From Hippophae tibetana (taxonomy: Eukaryota > Streptophyta > Magnoliopsida > Rosales > Elaeagnaceae): DNA of 64,000 bases. The DNA lies in contig JAZDXN010000029.1 in NCBI GenBank assembly GCA_037013495.1, positions 1,934,501 through 1,998,500 on the forward strand. Reading direction: 5' to 3'. Below are positions 1 through 9,949 of the stretch, in pieces (within the stretch, counting starts at the first letter, position 1; each line of letters starts with the position of its first letter). Position numbers and translations under genes: made by a program. The notes below the pieces were generated by a model. The model had not been told where the DNA came from and made no database searches. It saw nothing but the letters and a program-made list of their open reading frames with translations.

Positions 1-940
1 AGATTATCCAAAGGATCAACATCGAATATTTCATCCATGACAGAAATAGAAGGAAAAGGTAAAGAATCAAAAACTTTAAAATGAACATGCTCTCCTAAAA
101 CTATCATTGTCAAATTTCCATCGTGGACATCAATAATAGTTTTAGTAGTTGCCATAAATGGTCTACCAAGTAGTATTGTGTGCTTTCTGTCCAAGGCATG
201 ATTTTCTTGCAAATCCAGAACCACAAAGTCAGTAGGTATTATCAGTTTGTTTACTTGTACCAACACATCCTCAATTATTCTCTTTGGATACTTAAGAGAT
301 CTATCTGCAAGTTGAAGGGACATAGTTGTGGATTTTAAATCTCCTAAATTGAGCTATAAGAATATAGAGTAGGGCATCAAATTTATACTATCACCTAAAT
401 TAAGCATTGCTTTAGCAATCTTCCTATCCTCCATAGTTATGTTTATAATAAAACTTCCAGGGTCTTTCAACTTAGGGGTAGTTTGTGCTGAAGTACAACG
501 CTAGAAATTTCTAATACTACTACTCGTTCATTCAGTTCATACCTTCTTTTCTTAGTGTTCAACTCTTTGAAAAACTTAGCATATGAGGGCACATTCATGA
601 TCACTTCTAATAATGGTAAATTGATATTTACTTTAGAGAGCATATTAAAAAGATCATAGAATTGCTTATCTTGTTTGGATTCTTTTAACCAGTGTGGAAA
701 AGGTACTTGCAGTTGGTGTGGTTCTGTTATCTTTTGAATTTTGGGGATGTTAGATGACTCCCCAATGAGTTTTTCAAAAGGCTTGTTAAGTTTAACACTT
801 GTTTCTCTTTTTTGCGAGACTAGAATATCACCTTCTTTGTTACCTGAACTACAAGGTAGATCGTTAGAGATTTCAGGTAAACTGGTATTGACTACCTTAC
901 CACTTCGAAGGGTTCTTACATCCTTTGCTTATTCTGGTTG
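1..940 (-). pseudogene. Athila-type Ty3/gypsy gag-protease remnant
   Basis: Read on the minus strand, this stretch encodes the C-terminal gag and protease segment of an Athila-lineage Ty3/gypsy retrotransposon. Seen directly: a gag-like segment with PFPHWLKESKQDKQFYDLF near 630-700 and MNVPSYAKFFKEL near 560-600, then a protease-like segment SINLMPYSIF near 365-400, and ILLGRPFMATT followed by DGNLTMIVLGE near 105-180. The usual catalytic D-L-G-A-S motif reads N-L-G-D-S, so the catalytic Asp appears to be lost. There is an in-frame TAG near 355, so the copy is dead. The fragment runs off the left edge of the window. On the right it is joined directly to a GC-rich LTR piece, without a primer-binding site or 5' gag, which implies an internal deletion. 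The lineage call rests on recognisable motifs only. Confidence 0.82.
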
Positions 941-1334
941 AGATGGGTGCGGGCGAGCGCGGATGGGCACGTAGCTTCAGAGTGGTTTAGGAAATGCATG
1001 CTTGTTGCTCGGTGCAACTGGGCGATATGCGCGCATTGGGCATCGTTATTGGGTGGCTGCGTGGGCGATTTCATCCTTTTTGACATTTTTGACCCATTTT
1101 ATCCAATATTTTCATCTTTTTTTTTACTTTTCCTCATTTATTTTATGAATATATTTGTGATGTATTACCTCCAATATTTTTTTGAGTCTTTAAGTTACTT
1201 TTTAAGCGAAAGTACTTGTGATTTCGAAAAGACAGATTTATATAAAATATATGATAAAATCATATAAATATATATCTTTTTAATCAATTAAAGTGAATAT
1301 CATGGTAATTTTAGTGCTTTTTGCGCACTCATCA
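941..1334 (-). mobile_element. LTR fragment, GC-rich core plus terminal part
   Basis: A GC-rich block (941-1075) passes into an AT-rich tail ending in ACTCATCA at 1334. The transition around 1078-1115 (TTTTTGACCCATTTT and neighbours) closely matches 63950-63985, so both belong to one LTR family. The terminus is the reverse complement of the TGATGAG end seen at 36635. This is therefore the outer part of a minus-strand LTR whose inner part, PBS and early gag are missing. The host sequence or next element starts at 1335. Confidence 0.65.
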
Positions 1335-1517
1335 ATAGCGTTGATTGATGTGTAGAACCGATGCTATCCACATGTGTAGCGTTGGTTCAACACGTCAACC
1401 GACGCTACGTCCTATGTGTATTTTTTTATTTTAAAAATGCAGTTTAAAATTGAAATTATATAGTACAATTTGTTTTGGTCAATTATTATTTTATTTGAAC
1501 TCTTTAAAATTGAATTT

Positions 1518-1567
<50 letters not shown>

Positions 1568-2113
1568 TAATGTTTTCTCCTTTTTTTAGTCAATTGATTT
1601 TTAAAATTATATAATTTTGTGTATTTGTTGGATACTTAATTTATGTACATACATGTTTTTCATACTAGTTATTGAATAGGATAGCATGAAAAATATTTGC
1701 ACGATACAAAAAAGTTTTCAAAAAAATATAAAAGGTTTATAGTTAAAATAAAATAAAATAATAATTGACCAAAAAATAAAAAACAATTGTACTAATTAAT
1801 TTCAATTTCAAACTGCAATTTTAAAATAAAAAATACACGTAGGACGTAGCGTCGGTTGACGTGTAGAACCGATGCTATATTTTATTTTAACTATAAACCT
1901 TTTATATTTTTTTGAAAACTTTTTTGTATTGACCAAAAAAATAAAAAAAATATTACTATATAATTTTAATTTTAAACTGCATTTTTAAAATAAAAAATAC
2001 ACATAGAATGTAACATCGATTTTTCACCAAACCAACTTTAAATTCATTATAAGTCAATTTTCTCCAAAAATTGACTTTATATATCGACTTAAATATCACA
2101 TTTTGTAGTAGTG
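1335..2113. mobile_element. Non-autonomous CACTA (En/Spm) transposon end
   Basis: The sequence TTTTGTAGTAGTG at 2101-2113 is the reverse complement of the typical plant CACTA terminus CACTACTACAAAA. Inside it lie subterminal repeats in both orientations. Motifs resembling GCGTCGGTTGACGTG occur near 1377-1410 and 1845-1880, and AT-rich arms 1400-1500 and 1750-1850 are inverted copies of each other, partly repeated again at 1925-2020. No transposase is encoded. The left terminus was not found, so the element is probably left-truncated or its end has decayed. It abuts the Tat-type element at 2114 and probably inserted into it. Confidence 0.72.
1520..1564. repeat. (TA)n microsatellite
   Basis: An uninterrupted TA dinucleotide run of about 45 bp inside the CACTA remnant. 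Confidence 0.95.
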
Positions 2114-4144
2114 TGACCTCATTCTTTTCTCTTGGGAAATTTATTTTTCATTGCTGTATAGATTTAGCCTCTAGATTGACGTTTAGTTGGTGTTGTATGA
2201 CTTTTGGATCAATTCTAAACATGTCATTTGAAGTCCATGCAAAGACATCCGAGTTAGTCCTGAGGAACTGTGAGAGTTGTTCCTCTAGCTCTATCGTCAA
2301 ATCTTTCATAGTAGCGTTATAGTAGTTTTTGGTCTTCTCCTAGTCTCCCCTAATCTTTTCTCGACCTTTATCAGTGGGAAATTTGATTACTTGGTAGAGG
2401 GTGGATGAGATTGCCCTCATTTTATGTATTAAAGGTCTTCCCAAGATGGCATTATAATGAGTTAGGACATAGATGATTACGAAAGTGGTCATTACAATCA
2501 CTCATTTTTCAATAGTAGGCAGCACTACCGTTCGTTTGGCATAGGTAGTACTACTATTAAACCCTACGAAAAGGGAGCTCCATCTTGACAATATCATTGT
2601 TCTTTATACCTAGAGCTCTTACAATGGTCATAAAAAGAAGGTCTGCAATCTTTTCTCTCGTGGCCCACATCCTTATGGAAGGCACACCATTTAGATGTGT
2701 CCTTAAGTGGGGATTTCATTTTCGATGGCCAATTGACATTGGGTTCCTCCTTTATTCTCATTACAGCTTGGGGTAGATTTACTCTCAAGGGGGGCCCTCT
2801 AAAGGGATAAAGTGACCTTCCCTAAAGTCCTCTATTTCTTGACCATTGTTTGGCCCCCCTGTTATTTGGTGGTAAGTGTTTACTTTTTCTATTTTGATGT
2901 GCCCTATTTAAGCTTATCCTCTTCTTTTCTTTGTTTGGCACCACTTTTATGTTAGTTCACTGGCCTTTGATCGAGCCTAGCTTTCTCTAGGTTGATAAAA
3001 TTTCTTACCTCACCATAGGTTTCCTCTAAAGTACGAGGCACTATCTTGGTTAATTCTACAAATAGATCATAAGGCCTCTATTGCTATAGAGTTAGGACCA
3101 TAAGAGATTTCCATTTTTCCTCCCCGAAACATTTCATGTACTACTCAATAGATTCTCCCCCTTTTGAACAATTGAGAAAAGGTGGTATGATTCTTTTCTC
3201 AAGGGTTTTTTGCAAGCATAGTTTGTGATAAAGATCCTGGCAAACCATGGAAAGGAGGTTATGGATCGAGGTACCAAGTTGTTGAACAATTTTTGGTCGC
3301 CGTTATAGAAAGTAGCTGTGAACAATTTTCACATCATGGAATCTCTTTTTCACTGGATTAGACTCATGGGAGCCATGGATGTTTTAAAGTGCTAAACGTG
3401 CGTTATTAAGTCCTTTGTCCCAAAATATTTAGGGCATTTAAGAGTGTTGAACTTGGCCGGGGGCTTATCATTTTCTATATCATCAGAAAAGGGGAAGATA
3501 CACAATTTTTCACAAGCATTGTCCACATCATAATGAGTTTTACCCTTCTTGTTTTTCTCATTAGCTACCTTCAAAGCTTGGTCTTACTTCTTATTGGCTT
3601 CCTCCAACGCTTGAAATCGTGCTTCCCAACTCTTCCTTTCCTAAACCCATTATTCTTCACCAGGTCTCGCCTAGCTAGAAATGAGATTCCTTTCATCCTC
3701 TTGCTCTAAGTGGTATGGCTTAGGCTAACCCTATCTTTCTATATTTCTATTAATTAGGTTTATTGCTTGGTTGTCCAAGGCCCTTCCCCCTAACTGGGAT
3801 CGTAGTGCCCTATTTTATCTTCTGGTTTCCTCGAACTATCTTCTCAATTCTAGAAGTTGGCGAGCCATCTCTTGATGATACATGCTACCTTCTAATCTAA
3901 CCTCATTGAGGAATGGTACTATGTCTCCCTGAGCCACCCTCGTTTCCTTGTTAGCCAACTTCGAATGTCTACCAACGTGAGTTCCCACCATTTTGATGTG
4001 TGAAAAGTGGCCTGGGTGCAATTTTTGAACAAAGCATAATAGATTTTCAAATATTTTCTCAAGACTCGTAGTAAACCCCAAGAGGTACGAGGTCAAAAAC
4101 TTAAGCTTGACCTAAAAATGTAAGCCCTATGATGGACGTCAAAA
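2114..4144 (-). pseudogene. Tat/Retand-type Ty3/gypsy gag-protease remnant
   Basis: On the minus strand this holds a Tat-type Ty3/gypsy element running from gag toward pol. In element order: an N-terminal gag piece (4096-3836), a core gag piece with FNTLKCPKYFGTKD (near 3400-3470), a zinc-finger-like WCAFHKDVGHERKDC (near 2640-2690), a protease-end motif NAILGRPLIHKM (near 2420-2455), and the linker just before reverse transcriptase, TNSDVFAWTSNDMF followed by IDPKVIQHQLNV (near 2185-2270). The last two are hallmarks of this lineage. Reverse transcriptase, RNase H and integrase are absent because the copy is cut at 2113 by the CACTA end. The frame is broken in several places. A degenerate primer-binding site lies around 4123-4143, directly next to the LTR at 4145. 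Confidence 0.85.
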
Positions 4145-4588
4145 TGTTAGGGGTTGATCCAATTTATAGAGAGAAAACTTAGAAAGAAATTAAGATAATT
4201 AGCTGAATTTATGGATTCTATGAGAGGCTTCTTTATTTATAAGACCTAACACGTACAAATGTCGATTACATAATAAGTACACATATATAAGTGTCATAGA
4301 GATACAATTAGTATAAAAATACAACATTTTATGTATCGAGCTCTACCTTAGGTCGAGCTGGTGGTTGACCCTATAGAGGGAAGCATCCATTGGGATAAAC
4401 CTCCTACTTTACTGGTGTATTTAAAGTGTATAAAGTCAGATACATCATTCAGGGTATACCTTCTTATGACTAGGTCATTTTCCACAGGCTTAGTCTGATG
4501 ACATGAGCTCAAGTTGCTCATTTTGAATCGGATTGACCTATAAGTCGGTCCTTGAGTGTGGCTATGGGTCAGTTCATATGTCTAAACA
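4145..4588 (-). mobile_element. 5' LTR of the Tat-type element
   Basis: The 444-bp segment begins TGTTAGGGG and ends TCTAAACA, giving TGTT/AACA inverted ends. It sits immediately outside a PBS-like stretch that resembles the TGGCGCCCACCGTGGGGC type used by Tat elements. Position and orientation fit a 5' LTR for the minus-strand gag remnant beside it. The matching 3' LTR is not in the window, so the target duplication cannot be checked. Confidence 0.75.
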
Positions 4589-4734
4589 ATATGCATTTTA
4601 TTTTATTTATTTGATTATTTGTTATTAATGTTAATATAATTTTTGATGTTATATTTACATTTTTGTCGAAGAAAAAAACTAATATTATTTTTATACTTTT
4701 ATTAGATAGATTTTGTAATCTATTAATATATATA

Positions 4735-5105
4735 TATATATATATTAAGTGATATGTGTAGCTTTCTATTGATTTGATTTGATTTTGTTTCATAATTTCT
4801 TTTATGACATGATTTGATAATTGAAAGTAAAAGAAGAAATGATATAAAAAAATTAGAATCTTTTCCGTAGGAAATCTTTTCCTTTTTATTTTTTTTATAT
4901 TAATAAATACAAAAATATTTCTATAATAAATATTTTTGTTATAAAAAGTTATTTTTATAACTTTCTTGTTTAATAATTTTACATTATTATTATTAGATAA
5001 TTGTTTTAGTTCTTAATAACGATAATTCAAATAGTTAATACTAACTCCTTTAATGAACGAGTTACGTTTAGTCAATTAATTTTTGAGATAATTATATTTG
5101 TATGG
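4735..5105 (+). repeat. Direct duplication, copy 1
   Basis: This stretch and 6380-6800 share the same order of landmarks: a TA run, TTTCTATT near the start, TTTTATGACAT, TTAATAAATACAAAAATAT, TTGTTATAAA followed by AGTTATTTTTATA, TATTATTAGAT-like sequence, and AATAGTTAATGCTAACTC (ACTAACTC here). The copies are clearly diverged and differ by indels, so this is an old duplication or two members of one AT-rich repeat family. No LTR or MITE termini were recognised. Confidence 0.6.
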
Positions 5106-6231
5106 AAATTAATCATTTTCTTGGTACTAAGAAAATGTTCAATTTCTGTTCAATGTAAATACACATGTGGATTTATAATATGTTAACAAAAAATAAAAAT
5201 TAGTCAAAAACAAGTTCATTTATTTTATCATGTGATGATATTTGATTTATTTATTAAATAAAGTTATACAAATTTTGTAAATATCATCTCAAATCACTAA
5301 TATTTGTATTGTATATTAATGTCACAAATTATCACATATATTACTCATAAAATAATTATCAATGTATATGTTTTTAAATTAAAGTAAAAAACTAATTAAT
5401 TATTTGATTTAAGAGTATTAATACAAATGTTCTTACAAAATTTTAACATAAAAAATTGACTTTGTGATAATAAAATAAATATAGAAGATAATTTATTTTT
5501 AAATACTTTTTCTAATTTTATTTCTAAAATAAATAAATTTGGGGCATTAAAAATTATTGCTTGATAATAAACACTATAATATATAGTGACGTAGCTATAT
5601 GTTGGAACTGAACCAGACTTTATCTTTTGTAAATATTTTATCCAAAATAATTTATTAGCTTCTAGTACGTATAAATAATCTTTTTTCTTTATTTTTAATA
5701 AAATTTGAATGTAATTCATTAAAACAAATTACACTTAAGGTCATTTTAGTTATTGAATATATTGATAATTTTATTTTAATTGATACATTTTAGTTATCTT
5801 AATTTTACATTAGTAAACACTTTAGTTGTTTTTGATAAATTTAGTGATTTTAATTTACTTTATTTTTCACATTTTTTTAAAACCTTTTAAGATATTTTCT
5901 TCTTGAAACATATACTAGTATGGCGAGTGAATAAAATGTAATAATTTTAAAAAATGTGACAAATATATCTAATTTATGAAAATAAAATTACCAAAGTATT
6001 ATGCTACCATTCAATATATAGGAAACAACTAATTCTTTGTAATATATGAGGATTAAAAAGTGATTACTCTCATTTTATAGCAAAAATAATTATTTAATGT
6101 AGAATGATTTAAAGTATTTTTTATTCTTTATTTAAAGGAATGAAATATAATTTTTTTTTCAAAAAAATTCATACACTCGTAAATAAGACTTGAGTTCTAT
6201 ATTATTGAATTATAGTTCATACATCTCTAAT

Positions 6232-6322
6232 TTATAGATTTTATATTTTATATTTTATATTATTATATATATATATATACATCTCTAATTTATAGATTTT
6301 ATATTATTATATATATATATAT
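6232..6322. repeat. Short tandem duplication with TA runs
   Basis: The segment starting CATCTCTAATTTATAGATTT at 6232 is repeated at 6280. Each copy ends in a TA run, and the second is shorter in its TTTATATT part. Confidence 0.85.
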
Positions 6323-6379
6323 AATTTTGGTCCATACAATTGCATGGTTCAATGATTTAAATTTAATAGTTATATATAT

Positions 6380-6800
6380 ATATATATATATAAGTGTGGG
6401 TATATTGCGAGGGATAGATAGATTTCTATTTATTTGATTTTTTTTGTTTGATAATTTTATTTTTTATCTATTCATTTTATGACATCATTTGGTAATAAAA
6501 AGAAAAAAAGATGTGAAAATAAGAATATTTCTTAATCCTAAATAATTTCTTTTTTTACACTAATAAATACAAAAATATGTCTATGATAATTATTCTTGTT
6601 ATAAATAGTTATTTTTATAGTTTTATTGGGTATATAAATAATTATTTTTTGATTTTATTGTATATAACTTTATATATTATCATTAGATGATTTTTTACTT
6701 ATTAAGAATTACAATTGAAATAGTTAATGCTAACTCATTTATTGACCGAGTAAGATCAGATCAATTTATTTACAAGATGATCAAATTTATGTTAAATTAG
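6380..6800 (+). repeat. Direct duplication, copy 2
   Basis: This is the partner of 4735-5105, about 1.65 kb downstream in the same orientation. Shared landmarks include TTTTATGACATCATTTG, CTAATAAATACAAAAATATG, a TTGTTATAAATAGTTATTT block and AGTTAATGCTAACTCATTTA. Flanking sequence outside the repeats does not obviously match, so this is not a simple tandem duplication of the whole interval. Confidence 0.6.
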
Positions 6801-8699
6801 TAAATTTTTTTGTTGAAGTTTATTATTAGAACTTATCTTTTTGTTCTACTTTAATTACATAACCTATGTAATAAGATAAAAGTTATATAAAATTAAAACT
6901 AAACAAAAAAATAGGAAATAAATTAAGGGAATGAGAAATTTTCATAAAAAGTGCGAGCTATTTAATACAACAATAAAATGGATTTTCAAAGCAAGAGAGT
7001 ACATAAATGGTAAAGGTATATTAACTACATTTTTTCAAGCTAAATCATTTTTCAACAATATTTATTGTTATGTTAAGTATTTTTTTAAATTAAGTTTTTT
7101 GTCTTAAATTGTTAATATATGTATTTTTGTGTAGAATGATGGTATTAATTTTTCTTTTTTTTTAAATGTTTTATTTTATTTTGAAATAGATGCATTTTGA
7201 AAAAAATTTAAAATACATCAAAATGTGGAAGGAAAAAAGCAATCCCAAGTTTCAAATAGAGATTTTTAATGTTGTGGTCTTATTTATGCCATTCAATTTG
7301 ATATTGAGAAAATAGCGGGAAAAAAATCAAAATAAAAAGAATAATTGATACATTTCTTTTGATAAAAAGAAATTTTGCACTCATGGACCTTTGAGTTTGA
7401 TAAACGAAAAGAATAATTTAAATATTTGATTGTTTGATAAATTAAATGTATTTTTTGAATTTGAAGTAAAGTTTTAAAAACTTTTCTCACTCATACATAA
7501 ATAAAGTATTATTTATTTAAAAGATATTTAATAATTTTTAATTATTTTTGAATAATATTTATTTTTCCTAATACTTCATTCCATTGTATCTATTAATAAA
7601 TGATATTAATCTTTTTTGGATTTTGAAAAAATAATCCTATTTAATAATTTTAAGTAATTAAAATTCAAATATTTTTATATAAATATATATGGGTGAATTC
7701 TTTTTCAAAATTAATTAAAACCTTAAATCAATAATACATTGCATATAATAAATTTAAGTTGTAATTATATATTATCTTCTTTAATGGAATCAATTTAATG
7801 GAACCAATTAAGATAAAAACTTAAATAATGTGGATAAATTATATATTAATCTAAAAATAAACAATGTATTAATTTTTTTTAATTTTATTATTTATTATTT
7901 TATAAAAATAATGGTCAATTATATTTTTTATAAAAAATATTACAGTTATTTTTTTGGTCTTATTGATAAGAATCATTACATCATTAAATATTTAAAATGA
8001 ATGTGCGTGTATAAAACTAGTGTAATGAAAAGACGTGGTTGCTGTTTAGTAAATATAGAAGTTTTTATACTAACTTGTATGTTAATAATAATTTATTTTA
8101 CGTTTAATTGTTAATTTAAATAGTGGATGCACTCCTTCAAACAAATAATTATTTATAATATTAGTTATATAATAATAACTTCATGTATAACAAAATGCTA
8201 TTTTTAATAATGAAAAAAGTTAGGCCTTTTTTTATAGACAAAAGCAGCATCCTTCTAACAAAAAAATCTAAGATTTTAAAACTTTTATTAATTTAATTTT
8301 AAATTTTAAATTTTACAAATTTTAAAATTAAATATTTCTTATAGTTTATTTTTTCATTTTTACTTTTAAAATTTTAAAATAAAAAAAGTTAATTTTTGAA
8401 TTAAATTTTAATCTTTTCAATTCAATCATATTTAATTTTACATGTAATAATTATAAAATTAAAATTTAATAAAAACTTATTATAAATAAATTTAAAATTA
8501 ATTATCAAATTTTCGATTTAAACAATTTTTTCCAAACAATATTAAATTTAAAAATTCAATTTTAAATCTAATGAATTATAAATTAAAAAACTTATTAAGG
8601 ACTTAACAATTTTATTTTTATCGTAATTCCTCCTTTTGTCTTTTCAATCAATTAACTATTTTTGATAAAAATATTTAATGGAGAAATTAATTTGAAGAA

Positions 8700-8909
8700 A
8701 TGTAAAGGTGCAAAATCCTCTGCAACCAAGTTAGAATGACCCTGTTCTGTGAAGGGTAAGCGGGGTCCAGTTATGGCGTACAGCGGTACAAGTATTGGCT
8801 ATAGTCACATCAACGCATGTGCGATTTTTTTTTTTTTTTTTTGCTTCTAATGAAAGATCGCTAGGGTTGTTTCCTCTCCCATTTTTGGCCGAATTGTGGA
8901 TATTTGCAG
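8700..8909 (+). promoter_or_regulatory. Candidate 5' UTR exon and proximal promoter
   Basis: Base composition becomes less AT-rich here, just upstream of the OSCA gene, with poly(T) tracts at about 8827-8842. The end reads TATTTGCAG and is followed by GT at 8910-8911, which could be the donor of a leader intron. A candidate acceptor is CAACAG at 9842-9847. If that is right, the remaining leader (9848-9949) carries two tiny upstream frames, each of five codons plus a stop, with ATGs at 9851 and 9915, before the main ATG. The leader-intron arrangement is inferred and needs transcript evidence. Confidence 0.35.
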
Positions 8910-9949
8910 GTCCGTTTTTTTTTTTTTGCTTGTCTGAATTTTTGTAATGGATTATTTTTTGGGCTCTTTTCCGTTTTGCTTCTTATAGAATTTTTTGAAA
9001 TTTCGATTTGAAGTCATTGTTGGTATTCTTAATGCCTTAATCGTATTTAATAGTTCGATACAGTTGTCTGAAGGATTTTGGGCTATGGTTTGGGGTTTTG
9101 CTGTGAGTATGTTTTGATATTTTGATCTTTTGCACCTGGAAATCTTCTTTAAATTGGAAACGGAAAGCAGAAAACAACTTAAGCAAAGATCAGAAATTAA
9201 TGGGGAGGGAGACAGTTTCATGGAGTGGTTGGGTATAAACAAAGATAAGAACTTAGTGCTGAGGGAAGGGATAAGAACTTGGCTTTTGCGATTTTAAGGC
9301 TATTTGTCTAATTTGATCCATGGATCGGTTGGATAGGACCATTCTGTGGATCGATGGATATTCACGATTAGATCTGGTCCAATTTTATTTAATTTCGTTT
9401 TAATTTTTTCAAATACATTATTTAATTTTGAGCATTGTATATTCTAGATCGATAAATAAAATAAAAAATAAGCGAACATTATATATTTGTAGAAAATCAC
9501 ATTCACACTTATTTATAATGTATTCTGTTCAACTTTTTCATTAATGTTATAATAGAATTAATTACTTATATAATAAAAAATTAGATTATATGTTATGATG
9601 ACCCTATATTAATAAAAAATCAGATATGATTCTTCTCACTTGAGTGACAAAAATGTCATTAATTTTCTTTGATCAATTTTGATTTATTTTTGACTAGACA
9701 GTTGTCCAATTTGATAGGCCAAAATTGATTTACCGTTTGAGTATTTATGTTTTATCCCTCTTTGTGAGGAATTCCATGTGAATCTGATTTTTATATTTGT
9801 TTATCTATCCAAATAAGTTGACAACTAATTTAGAAATATTTCAACAGCTCATGTTATTCTCTAGATGATCTGCTCTCGGAAATATTGGTTTTAAGCAATC
9901 TCATGCTAGTTAACATGGTACATCAAGCTTGAAGAAAAAGAGGCTGGAG

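Larger units (their letters stand above)
4589..8700. other. AT-rich upstream spacer
   Basis: About 4.1 kb of very AT-rich sequence without a convincing gene. The longest open frame (minus strand, 5396-5719, 107 codons) has a low-complexity Ile/Lys/Tyr-rich composition and resembles no family I know. The region contains TA microsatellites (about 4727-4744, 6262-6278, 6301-6322, 6373-6392), a diverged direct duplication and a short tandem duplication, listed separately. It would include the distal promoter of the OSCA gene. I could not identify a convincing TATA box or transcription start. Confidence 0.6.

Noticed and set aside
5396..5719. 107-codon minus-strand open frame
   Set aside because: Low-complexity composition rich in Ile, Lys, Tyr and Asn within AT-rich spacer. 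No domain motif, no splice or UTR context.
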